Positions 23,126-33,627 of a DNA stretch of 64,000 nucleotides are shown one piece after another (the stretch's first letter is position 1; every line of letters begins with the position of its first letter). Source of the stretch: Amyloporia xantha (lineage: Eukaryota > Basidiomycota > Agaricomycetes > Polyporales > Adustoporiaceae); the NCBI GenBank assembly GCA_036971615.1, contig JAYKKR010000002.1:2852001-2916000 (forward strand), given 5' to 3'. The notes beneath the pieces are model-generated. The model saw only the letters and a list, made by a program, of their open reading frames with translations, did no database searches and was not told the DNA's origin. The position numbers and the translations under genes are program-made.

Positions 23126-23536
23126 TTACCAGACAGGTAAGAAGCTCCGGCGCTGTTTGCTTGCTTTGCTTACTGAAAGCGGAGTTCGCAGCCTGGACAG
23201 CAGCGGCCCCACTTCGAACAGAAAATCCGCGATCATGTGCCCCGTCTTCCCAATGTAGTCCCATCCTCCGAATGGCTTTCTGTCAAGGGACTCGTCGTTG
23301 TGCAAGGAGAGCTTTCGGCTCCGAAGTCGATTGTACGCTTGGGTACTCATCTGATTATCTGGGAGCTCTCGCGGTGGAGTTTGAAAGATTTTCTTCTGCA
23401 GGGCCTCAATCCGGCGCTCCGCTGCATTCTTGTCAGTCTCCGCGGTCATGTGCCTAGATGCAATGCTTCCACGTCCCTTGCTTCTCGGCGCCGTTGCTGT
23501 GTCGACCATTGCTTCGAAGGTGTCCACCTCCTGCAA
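23126..23536 (-). pseudogene. coding-like fragment, same strand as the 21-22 kb relic
   Basis: 136 open codons contain a charged helix (TDKNAAERRIEALQKKI) followed by GGWDYIGKTGHMIADFLFE. No domain is recognised. It may be a 5' part of the same decayed gene, or a small gene with unplaced exons. Confidence 0.25.
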
Positions 23537-25939
23537 TACAATTGTCTTTTCGTCTTCATCGCAGTCTCTTTATTGGCTCATCGTTGCTTCCCCCTTTCGA
23601 GTTCACCCTCATATGTCCTCTTCCATCTTCCACATCATCTATCAGAGCAGGGCCTTTCCCTTGTACCCCGTTCGGCTCCGGACACGTGTATTTCATCTAA
23701 CTCCGTTCGTGCACCTCAGCTGACTACCAGGCGACAGTTTATGCTCACCCTCATATTTTACGAGTGCGAATCCGCAGTAATAAAGCTTAGCAGACGGTGC
23801 CCTTTGACCGTCGCCGGTTTACTCTTCCTCGGCCATCATCGATCATCTTCCGCTGTGCTCTATCAGACGTCGGTTATCTAGCGATCCTGCATTGCTGTAA
23901 TACATGACTTCGTAAGTAGGGCTTGTCTCATGTACTACGCTTTACTGAGCTGAGATCTCACAGTGAGCTGTCTGCAAGCCGAATTGCCGTGTAAAAGCTG
24001 CTGCGCTCGTCTCAGGGTGGTGTTCGCCCGGATCGTATCACAATTATTAATCCCATCCTGGTGTGTATAATCTTCCTTTTTACGTGGACGCCCGCTCGCG
24101 CCCATTAGTGTAATGGGACATTGCACTCTCGTCCGGCCCTGCACTACCCAGCCTCGTCGGTGAACCAATTTGTTGAACTACTGCTACCACCGCCTCTACT
24201 GTTCTTTATCGGCAGACTACACCGCGAGTCAGCTGTTCGCCTCGTTCCTGTGTGCTGTACGTTCTTTAGAATTGAGAAGCTGTAATCTTCCAGCGGTGCG
24301 AAATCCCCTGGACTTCTCTTTGGCTCGTGTCCTCGCGTATAATAATCAGAATCATGATGATCCTGATAACACTCGTCCCTGTCTATAGTCATTTCTACAT
24401 CAGTTGCCCGGGATTGGGGGCTTTGGTTAGCCCGTCGGCCACTACACGGCTATATACGCGTACAGTAGATAGAGATTCGTGTCTACTTAGTACCTCCGCC
24501 CTTTCGGCCGTTACTACTTTTCTGGGTAGTGGGATTACTTGCGAGGACTTAGCCTTCCCGCGATCCTATCTCAGTCCTGAAATTGACCCGTCGCAGTTTG
24601 CAAAGCAATATATTTTGGTACAACCTAGCGGTGGCTTGAATCGCAGACTCTCATCGTCGCCGAGATGGCAGCTCTAGGCGAGGCGATAAACCAGTGGACA
24701 GGAGTGTGGAGCCCCGATCGTACCAGCCGTTCAAGGTCGTATGTTGTTCCTAGATCTTCCGAGCGCCGGCTCCGGCTCCATCCTGCTTTCGATCGCCCCT
24801 GGTCAGTGGTGACACTGGTGAGTGCTATTAGCCCCTTTTGGGGCATTGATAAGTTCACTGGACTCAGGAAATTTGTCGTCCCCGTACGAGGGCTAGGCGC
24901 TGCGGCAGCTGTGCTCTTGTAATCTCCGGCAAAATATTGGCAGAATAATTTATTCTTTGTCTATCAGTGAAGAAGGGTGAAACAGGACGACGTAGACTCC
25001 GCTTTTTGTTTACGTAGCGACTTCATCAAATCCGCGATCATAAAACTATGATCCACTCACATCGGAGCGGCGGAATAACAGCCACTTGCAGTATACTGTA
25101 CGCGAGACAGTAGTCATTTGATTGGCAGCAATTGTAAGACGAACATAGCCCGACACGTACGACGACTAAATGGAAGCCGTGAGATTATTTGCTTATGTTG
25201 GTTGCGTTCGTGTCTCAAATTGTCCCGACATTTCATCTGTCATACACAGTCTGAGACGTCTAACAGAACGAATGACGCACTCAACTGTCAACGGTCAGAT
25301 AGTATGAATCTCGCTATCTGCCTCGAGGATACCTGTGCGGGGGTCGCGGCCCGCATGAACCTCGTCATGCTGGTCTGGTGACAGAACTCAGCGGATTACT
25401 AGATGATTCTATAAGATGACGATGACACTACGATACTGACTCCCCTGTCTAGTATCCACGTTCGATGGGAGTACAATGTTTTACATGCGTCGGTGGCATT
25501 AGTTTGGCGGGGTGCCGCCTGGCGGCGGCCTACACTGAACGACAGGCAATCATCATTCATGCCGGGTAGTAACATTGATACCACGGAGTGTCGCGTATTT
25601 TGATACTGATCTGCACTCGGATGTGAGTCCTTTTTGCCTCGCTTGTGATACTCATTCGACATTCATTCGACCGCTGGAAATTTATTGCAGAATATATTAT
25701 TCACATCGCTGCACCTCGGCCCTTGATCTCGCACCCATTCAGCTACATAGATAGTAGCCTCAATGTGCATTCTCCGTCAACAAGGAGTCCCTCTGCCCCT
25801 TTCGTTTCATCTACCTGTTCAATCGACATATCCTGGAACGATCACCCGTCGTCGGTAGACGACCCTCATCGCATAGACTATCAGGTTCCTGAATGTTCAA
25901 ATATTTATATCGCTTAGCAGATCCACTAGTCCAAATGTT

Positions 25940-27273
25940 TTTCCGGTCGCACTAGCTGCACCGCCACTTGTAGTCAAGGTATGTCCGTACGTCCGTCTTT
26001 CCTCTACGAATCTTGATTGACATCAGATCATCAGAAGGCCTTATTGTCAGATGTGCAACAGCTTATTTACACCGTACACGATGGTCTAACCGAATGCCCA
26101 AATAACGTGTTTCACTGGCATATTTTCAGTTGACGTTCCTTGGTGACCAGCAGTGCTAATCAGCGCCACAGACCGCGGCGTACCGCCAATCTTCAAGCAA
26201 ATGCATGCAAGCGAGTACAGGTTCAACTTGCTTGACTGTGTAAAATTTACATTGGAGACGACCGAACAGTTAATCAAGAAAGGTAAAGTGGACTGATAGA
26301 ATCAGAGAGGCCTTGTCCTGGCGATGATTTCTGGGGTGACATTCCAGATTGATCATGTCTACTATGCATATCACACAGCGAGGGAACATATATTTCTGAG
26401 ACACTCGAAGGGCTGGAAACAACCTGGCGTTTCTTATTCTTAAGTCTGGACAGTCATCATATTACGAGAGAGACTTCTGACGAAACGTTCGACGAGAATA
26501 TTAGTCCATTGAAGCAGTTTCATCAAACGGTATCTTAATCAGATTCTTCCGCGAGTCGGACTGAATATTTGCTATCCAGGCCTGGCACAACATTCTCATA
26601 ACGCCCCGTAACTTCCTCCTGTTTCCATTTTTTCCGCTGGACTTCGACGATGGCCTGAACTACAACCCGGCGAGGTATACATATAACAATGACCGAGGAC
26701 CACAGCTTTGATCTTGAGGATTAAATAAGTACGTGCGTACCTTTCAGGAGTGTTCTGGACGTTTATGGGGTCGACTCCTCATTCTCAGCGTATTGGAGCG
26801 CTCGATGGAGAGTCATGAAACACAAGGCAAGTACCCAGTATGAACCGCCGTGGCAAAAATAGCCAAGTTCGCATTCACGTCGAGAACAAGACCAGGCTGT
26901 TGAAGAGATATCGATGGGACTGGAGTCACCGGACCAGCCTGTTAGGGACCTTCTAGAGCGTTTCGATCGAGTATGTAAAGGATTACCGGGTGAACATAGA
27001 AGATCGGAATCACGTCAAGAGGCAAGAAATGTCCTTCATGCTCTGCCCATAGACCATGGCGACCTGGACAACCAAAAGTCATTAGTGCGCGAGCTGGGAT
27101 CACTCTGACAGATTTGGGACACGTCATACAGCACACCAGCGACAAGATGATGGAGGAGTTGAATAAGCCAGAAAACCTGTCAGTCAACGAGTTGAAGGCT
27201 GTGGAACTGTCGCTGCGTTACGAATGGATCTTAAGCGGTGAAGACAATGCGTCTTCGTTGCAGCCAACCATAT
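25940..27273 (+). CDS. unrecognised protein encoded by many short exons
   Basis: No long frame exists, but good splice sites join coding-like pieces. These are 5' sequence to 25978 (LAAPPLVVK, GTATGT donor); 26035-26127 (ALLSDVQQLIYTVHDG, ending HIF); 26172-26281 (VPPIFKQMHASEYRFN); a piece near 26400-26528; 26580-26673 (ITPRNFLLFPFFPLDFDD); and 26749-26825 (SVLDVYGVDSSFSAYW). The last exons are near 26896-26970 (AVEEISMGLESPDQPVRDLL) and about 27000-27273 (TDLGHVIQHTSDKMMEEL), ending at TAG. The donor after 26825 is AGGCAAGT, the consensus for GC-AG introns. The first exon, the 26282-26400 junction and the 26970-27000 junction are unresolved (the last would need a 29 bp intron). It could be a functional gene or a partly decayed one. 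Function unknown. Confidence 0.4.
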
Positions 27274-27494
27274 AGTCTTCAATCGGCTGGATATATATAT
27301 GTATGCATATAAACTCACAATCGTAGCAATATTGCCATTATCCGCTAGTAAGCGCTATACATTCGGAGGCCTGAACGGATGAATGTCACTTGTTCGGATA
27401 TAAATAGATATGAAGAGTGGTTCCCGTAAGATAACAAGAGATGGACGATCATACCGGGAGCCGATTATATTAACATTCAACTAAAACCAACTCT

Positions 27495-29010
27495 TCACTC
27501 CGAGTAAGCGGGCGGAGGCAGCTCCGCAGTTTGCACAGCATCGGTAGCAGCTTCTGCAGCCTTGTCCACCGGCACTGATGAAGGACCAGGTCTGGTTTGA
27601 CCCAGGTCCTGCGAGACAAACGGGGAATTCTGCTGGTTAAGAGGTTCAGGCATGCGCATAGTAGATGGTCCAGCAACGGCGGTAGAAGTAGACGGTGGCC
27701 ACATGTGCTGTGTAGCCATGATAGGTTGCATAGGTTGCATGTGAGTGCGACTGCGTAGGGAGGATCGTTTGGATGGTAATGGAGGCGGGGTGACTGTTCC
27801 ACCCGAAAGGCGGTTTGTCACATGAAGTTCGGCTCGTTGGACGACACGCGCATCCTGCGATGTAGGACCGGGGCTACCCGTGCGTGCAGAGGTGAGTCCG
27901 TCTACCCGCGAGCCGCCATGCAAGTCATGTAGTGAAAGCATCGTTGAAGGGATCGGAGGGCGAAGCACGGGGGCAGAGGTAGATGATGGTTGTATACGGG
28001 TCACTGGAGGTTGAGGGCGCTGAAGTGGTGATGACGCTCTTGATAGGGCGGAGAAATCCCTTGTTCCCGAGGGTGGCTCACTTGAGGCCCCCAGGTTGAA
28101 AGGACGTGTCTCGCTATCGATGTCGATACCTTTTTCGCGGTTTTCACGCTTACGTACCAGCCGGTGATAATTGATATCGTCTTCCTTGTCGTCCTCCGCG
28201 CGCTTTTTCTTTCCTCGCCTGTAACAACGATGGTCAGAGGATGTACAGCACGACGAAAACATAATCAACGCACAAGAAGCAAGAAAAGATGAATGCGAGA
28301 ATTAATAAGGCCGCCACACCACCGACAATCGCTCCGATGATAGCAGGCGTCATGCTCGGTGAACTGCTAGTAGTTGTTTCAACGCTGCCTGTATGGCCAC
28401 TGCTGCTCGCAGTGCTTGCCGCTGGGACCGTAGAGACGACAGTGTCAATAGACGTGAATTGTGTCACAATCACAGATCCTCCGGGTAATGTTATCGAAGA
28501 CGTTTCATATAAAGTGGTCGTATACACGGTTGAGGAAGGAGTGGGAGAGTCAGAGGACGAGCCAGGCAGCTCGCTGGCAGAGGAAGCCGTTGATGATGCT
28601 GCAGATGCCGTCGACGTCGTAGGAGCAGTCGTGCTCTGCGTTGTCGAAGACTCGGACGGCGAGTTGGAGCTGCTGCATGCCGTTGCGAAGCGAGTCGCAG
28701 TTGGAGTTGTTTGGGTGTACATAACGGTAACCGCGACGGGCACTTGAACTGTGCTTTTTCCACCTCCTTTGGTATGCATCGTTAGCACAGTAATTCGTCA
28801 GACTCGACCGAAAATTCACTGACCATCGATGGTACTCACGACATCTTTGCAGCTAGAGACTGGAAAGAAGCCATCGGTAGCTGTCGTACACGACTGAGTG
28901 GTTGTCACAATAGGCTCTACAGACGTAACACTCTGGCTGAACGACGTGGTTACACTGTTCGAGGTGACTGTCGCGAATTCAGTCGCGGTCGGTGTTGGGT
29001 AGCAGGACAT
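27495..29010 (-). CDS. mucin-like single-pass membrane protein
   Basis: 467 residues from exons 28824-29010, 28274-28766 and 27495-28218 (1404 nt). The N-terminal half is Ser/Thr rich and probably O-glycosylated, with a few cysteines (two spaced CKD and CSS). One hydrophobic segment follows (IIGAIVGGVAALLILAFIF) with a basic RGKKKR stop-transfer. The cytoplasmic tail of about 240 residues is disordered and proline-rich, ending in PPPAYSE, a PPxY-type motif that binds WW-domain ubiquitin ligases such as Rsp5. An in-frame TGA lies 13 codons before the ATG, so the start is firm unless an upstream exon exists. There is no signal peptide, which is odd for this topology. A cell-surface sensor role fits the layout but is inference. 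Confidence 0.75.
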
Positions 29011-29881
29011 GGTCGCGTCGGTCAGTTGGCGTACACAAGCAAGGAAGGCTCAGGCTGGCTACTCTGGACAAGCTCAGCGAGCTGAACAAGCCCACGAGGA
29101 ATAACACTCCAGGAACATGCTTCGCAACCCATGCTGTAGAGTGCACACGGTGAATGAATGCAGCATGATGATGCCCTCCGTTCTGTTCAAACGAAAGTTA
29201 TATAAGTAAACAAATGAAATATGACGGACGGAATTCACCTGGGCTAGACATCCATGATATTCTGCTTGTGTAACCACTCAAGGATAAAACCAGGAGTGAG
29301 GGATGCTCTGTACTGTCATTCAAGGGAATCTCGCTATAGAAGATCCCCCATACTGGTAAAGGGGGTACACACCTCGTGCAACCCATGCGTGATGGCCAGA
29401 CCAAATGGACATGTGTAGTCCGGCGCCTGCTGTTACAAGTGAAAGTACTGGCAGCAAGCCATGCATTGGAAGCATCCCAAGCAGCTCTAGAATAGCCCTG
29501 TGAAGAGTGACACATATATCTTGTAGTGGAGAGATCGTCAGTCATCATCAGATCAAGGGGGCCTACCAATATAGATCGACAGTTGCACTGGGAAAAGTAA
29601 TTCAGTCTGCGCAGCGGAGCCCCTACCCACGGAGATTCCGTATGTAACTATCGCTCTCACACAAAAGCGAAGTAGTATGATATTACTGAAAGGAGCGTAG
29701 ATGCACAAAGGCGGCGACCAAGTACCAACAGGGAGAGTAACATCCAAGAACCAAGACACGTAAACGAGCGTTCGACAGCAGAAGGGGCTAGGAAAAGGGG
29801 TATCATATTTTGGACAACAGTTATAGCTCGCCCACGCTACGAAGGACACCATAGACTGATGAGAACGATCCCACCGCCCCT

Positions 29882-31159
29882 CTACTGGGCATTCCGCGGG
29901 TTGGTCTGCTCCTTGAGAGCGAGCAACTGTTTTGAGCGGAACGCCTCGTAGTGAATTTGTGCAGTCGTCTCGATGAGGTCCTGCAGGTGTGTCCTAGTAT
30001 GATGTTGTCATCAGCAAGTGTTACGACAGCGATGGACAGAAATAGTCCATACCTGGTGAGGAAGTTCCGGAGGTAAACGAATTCGCAGTGCTTCTCGTCT
30101 TCGACGTTGACGACACCCCAACGATTCTTGCGTCCCCGCACTGCCTTGCCGTCGATGATCACATTCCGCTCCGAGCCCACGACAGCGAAGGGAATCATGT
30201 TCTGAAATCCCGTGTGAAAATATTGTCAGAAATAAGAAATTCTAGACCTTACTCGGATGCTTTCGTTAAGTTGAATCTCCTCTTCGTCATTCTCATCAGT
30301 GTCGAACGGATAGAGGCGAATGTTGTGGTATTGCAACTCGGCCCTAATCTGTAAATGTGTTTCAGAATATTTAGCGAGGATATTCTGGCTGCATAATCAC
30401 CTTGACTTTGAACGCGTCTCTCTCTTCCAAAGTCAGGCTGTCCGCCTTGGCGATGACGGGAACGACATTGACAACCTCGCTAAGCTTCTTCATGACAATG
30501 ATATCGATAGCGCGCAGAGAATGACCAGTTGGGTTTATGAAGAAAAGACAGCAGTGGATACGCGTGTCCTGAATATGGCGGTCACGCATAGCTGTGAGTT
30601 CCTTCCGCAGGTATGCGCTGTGCTGGTCCTTGATGTACTTGACGATGGGGTCCCAGCTAATTATCATAACAATTCGAATGGGGTTTACGAAGAAGTTGCG
30701 TAGTGCTACATACCAGTTCTCATTGTTGACCTGGTCGCCATAGCCGGGAGTGTCAACAATGTTCAGGCGTAGCCTCACACCCTTCTCAGCAATGACTACG
30801 CAACCCAGTTGGTTAATCAATGGCATTGAGTATACGACACAACGTACCATGAGACACGGGGTGAATCTCGGTTGTCTGTCTCACGGGCTCGTCCGCCTCC
30901 TTCCTTCCCTTCGAGTCGATGAGGTGCGAAGCAAATATGGTGTTGATCAATGTCGACTTTCCAAGACCCGTCTGACCTGTATACCGATTATGAGCCCTGA
31001 AAGTCTCTGGGCCGTCAATACCATCCAGGGCAACGCACCGACCACAATGACATTGAACTGGAAACCGCGCTTCAAGAGCTTGTGCTCGATCTGCTGGGTA
31101 ATGGTGTCGAAACCGACATACGAGTTTGCGCGAATCTCTTCTGCGGTGGGGGCTGCCAT
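29882..31159 (-). CDS. CDC10: septin, Cdc10 type
   Basis: GTP-binding cytoskeletal protein that forms hetero-oligomeric septin filaments at septa and hyphal tips. Seven exons (31039-31159, 30848-30976, 30714-30795, 30401-30656, 30253-30348, 30053-30201, 29882-29993) sum to 945 nt, 314 residues. The opening SYVGFDTITQQIEHKLLKRG, the very short N-terminus and the lack of a C-terminal coiled coil are diagnostic of Cdc10 rather than Cdc3, Cdc11 or Cdc12. G1 is GQTGLGKS, G3 is DTPGYGD, G4 is AKAD. The septin unique element contains GRKNRWGVVNVED, and the protein ends in THLQDLIETT followed by a short tail. All GTPase motifs are intact. The promoter is shared with a divergent F-box gene 294 bp away. 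Confidence 0.95.
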
Positions 31160-31453
31160 GGCTGGACTGGTCAACGAGAGATGAAGCAAAAGACGAGTAG
31201 TATATACGGTGAAGTCGTGAGCGCACTTCCCAGTTTTGCGTGCGTCGCCAACAAGCTCTCTATTGGCGGCCACGTGTGATGGTCTGTTAATTCAATTTCC
31301 GACTTGTTTCCGACTACTCGCTTGGTTACTCCCATCGACAGCAGAGCGGCAATATATATTCTCGACATTCCCGCCGTTATGTTTCACCATGGTCCCCTCC
31401 TCCTTGACCAGCACCAGTGCGTATAATGCAATTGTGCTACCTCCTCAGCCCTG

Positions 31454-32681
31454 ATGGTTTCACAGGAATCGCCTATGTCTCCTGAGTTCCCACAGGAAAT
31501 CACCGACCAGGTCATTGATCACCTATGGGACGATACCTCTTCGTTGAAGGCGTGTGCTCTGTCATGTCAGGCGTGGTTGCCCTCCAGTCGGACGCACATA
31601 TTCCGCGAGATAGGGGTGAAGGATGCAATCGCGTGCGCGCGCTTCGAAGGCTTGTTACAGGCTTCACCTGCCATTGCGAGATACATTCGTAAACTGGTCA
31701 TCGACGCTCATCACTTCTCCTACGATACAAACTCGTTCCGGAACGGCGATTCTTCCTGGGTGGGCCGAATTCCATCCTTATGGGAAAAACTCCCCAGAGT
31801 CATTGATCTAGAAGTGACTTGCTTGAATTGGCGCACCTTACAACTCGGCGGAGTACATGTCCAGGCGCTTTGCACAATGCTCGCCGGTGTCAAACGCCTC
31901 GTTCTGTCCAACGTCCACTTCGAGACGTCGGCCGAGGTTCACGGTCTCCTCTCCGCAGCGCAGAACCTCACAGAATTGCGTTTCGATCGCATTTACTGGA
32001 ACTACTGGTCTCCGTCTCCTTCCTGCCATGAGGACACCTTGGTTACTTCGAGTTCTCGCCCACTCCAATGTCTACTCCTGCGATCCGGCTCTCCTCCCAA
32101 TTTGGTCACTGATTGGTTGCTGTCGTCTGCGTGCGAACTTGGACTTCGAGATATTCAAGTGCACTGGCGAGAACGAGACAACACGAAGGCGCTGTGCAAT
32201 CTACTCCGTGCATCAGGCGGACAACTCGAAAATCTCTATCTAGAGCTCACTAACGGTGTTGCGAAAGACTGTGAGTACAGAAATTTCGCGAAGACGGGCC
32301 ATGTGTAACGCCTTTATAGCCGTGTTCCAAAAGGAGTTGGACTTATCGCACCTGATTGGCCTGCGCACAGTCCATTTTGACGGTCTCGTTCTGCCCGACT
32401 GCTGCGAATGGATAGCGCGCGTGCTGTCTCAGATCCGGTCTACTCGTCTGGAGACGATCGAGATCTCACTGCTCGCACGTTGGCAGGATGATCTACGTAC
32501 ACTGGACTGGGTGGCGTTGGACAAGACGTTGTCCCAGGATGCGTTCGCTGGGCTGGTGTTGACGTTCAACGTCAGTCTTGCCATCTACCACGCGAATAAT
32601 CAACAAGACGCGGAAGAGATTGTGCACGGCGCTCTGCCAAGTTTCCGAGAGAAGGGCACATTGGTCGTCAAGTATACGTGA
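31454..32681 (+). CDS. F-box-like protein, paralogue of the gene at 55963
   Basis: 392 residues from exons 31454-32270 and 32320-32681 (1179 nt). The F-box-like N-terminus reads FPQEITDQVIDHLWDD, then LKACALSCQAWLPSSRTHIF, a pattern very common in agaricomycete F-box proteins. The rest is made of loosely leucine-rich segments such as GLRTVHFDGL. A second ATG seven codons in (MSPEF) is an equally good start. The protein is clearly paralogous to the gene at 55963: both contain an IDHLWDD core, NLVTDWLLS versus TLVTEWLLS, and an intron at the same position before the GLR-VHF-GL segment. Expected role: recruiting unknown substrates to an SCF ubiquitin ligase. Confidence 0.8.
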
Positions 32682-33218
32682 GCGCCGTGAGGCTGCATGG
32701 TGCTGAGGCTAGTTCGGATCTTAAGTGGGTTGATTTGGAGTTTCTACTACTTTCTCTTATGGGCTTTTAGATGAGCGTACTAGGGTTTCGGTAGCTTTCA
32801 ATGGGTCTAATCGGTCATCGGTATAATTCGTCGATTTATCTGGTAGTTACATGGATATTTATAGAACTTGTCGTGTCCAGGGGCCAGTGTTAATCTGCGG
32901 ACGTTGTTTTTATGTTTGGAGCCTGGACATTGCATTTCTTGGTCTCGTGCCCAGCTGGCAGAGGTCACTCCATCAGCGCAAATCGGCTGGCTGGGGTGCG
33001 ACATATTAGCAGACCAGCATCTCCAGCCAGTCACATGGCTCTGTTTTACGATGTCCATCCATTATTCGGAGCCCCTAATATGATATCTCCATCGTCTCGG
33101 TTCAATTCCTGTCCAAGTTGTGGTGGCATGAAAATGGCCATTGCCACAGTGTATGTACATATACCCAGGGGTTCTGTCGCGTTAACGTTGAGCTCAAGGT
33201 CGTTAATATCACAGTATG

Positions 33219-33470
33219 TCTGTCGGAAGTTTCCTGCGTCAATTGCAATCTCGAAATATTGCGATAACATTGAGTGACATTGTGACTCATTTTGAGCACG
33301 AATTTCCATTACAATTGCCTTATAAAGTCATCACGGTCATTACAATGGCATTGCAATGGCATTGCAACGGCGTCACAGTGATTGTGATGAATTGCAATCG
33401 AGCCGAAAACACTTAGACGTTGAGTGCCATTACAAACCATTGCAAACCGGTCTGGAAATCTCCGACATCG
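33219..33470 (+). mobile_element. 252 bp MITE-like element, copy A
   Basis: This segment recurs in inverted orientation at 49557-49808 with three differences in 252 bp, no gaps, and abrupt loss of similarity on both sides. Ends are imperfect inverted repeats: TGTCGGAAGTTTCC at 33221-33234 and the complement of TGTCGGAGATTTCC at 33454-33467 (12 of 14 match). The interior has ATTGCAATGGC twice in tandem near 33349-33370. It is too short to encode a transposase. It lies 158 bp upstream of the SH3 membrane protein gene and so may affect its promoter. No matching target-site duplication is clear. Confidence 0.8.
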
Positions 33471-33627
33471 GGTTCACGTGGTAAGACCGGACCGGGCGCT
33501 AATCTACATCGCGAACCATGAGAGTAGGTCCTGTGCCGCCTGGTCTGTAAGACAACCACATCGCGACGACAACGACCCGGTGGCCCTCATGCACTTAGCC
33601 TGAACGACATTCCATTCTTTTCCTGCA

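Larger units (their letters stand above)
20341..25644. other. gene-poor block with decayed coding sequence
   Basis: No complete gene can be supported over 5 kb. Part of it (about 21370-23540) reads as broken coding sequence on the minus strand and is listed separately. Outside that part I see only short open frames without motifs, and no clear long terminal repeats. Confidence 0.4.

Noticed and set aside
29198..29852. Minus-strand frames between the mucin-like gene and the septin, with hydrophobic stretches
   Set aside because: Tested as upstream signal-peptide exons for the mucin-like protein; an in-frame stop and wrong phases prevent joining.
31389..31453. Upstream ATG at 31389 as start of the first paralogous F-box gene
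   Set aside because: Every splice joining it to the F-box frame gives a stop within a few codons; the ATG at 31454 or 31475 is used instead.
33216..33416. 66-codon frame inside repeat copy A, also seen in copy B
   Set aside because: It is identical in both copies only because the repeat is nearly identical; it spans beyond the element edge and has no homology to transposases.
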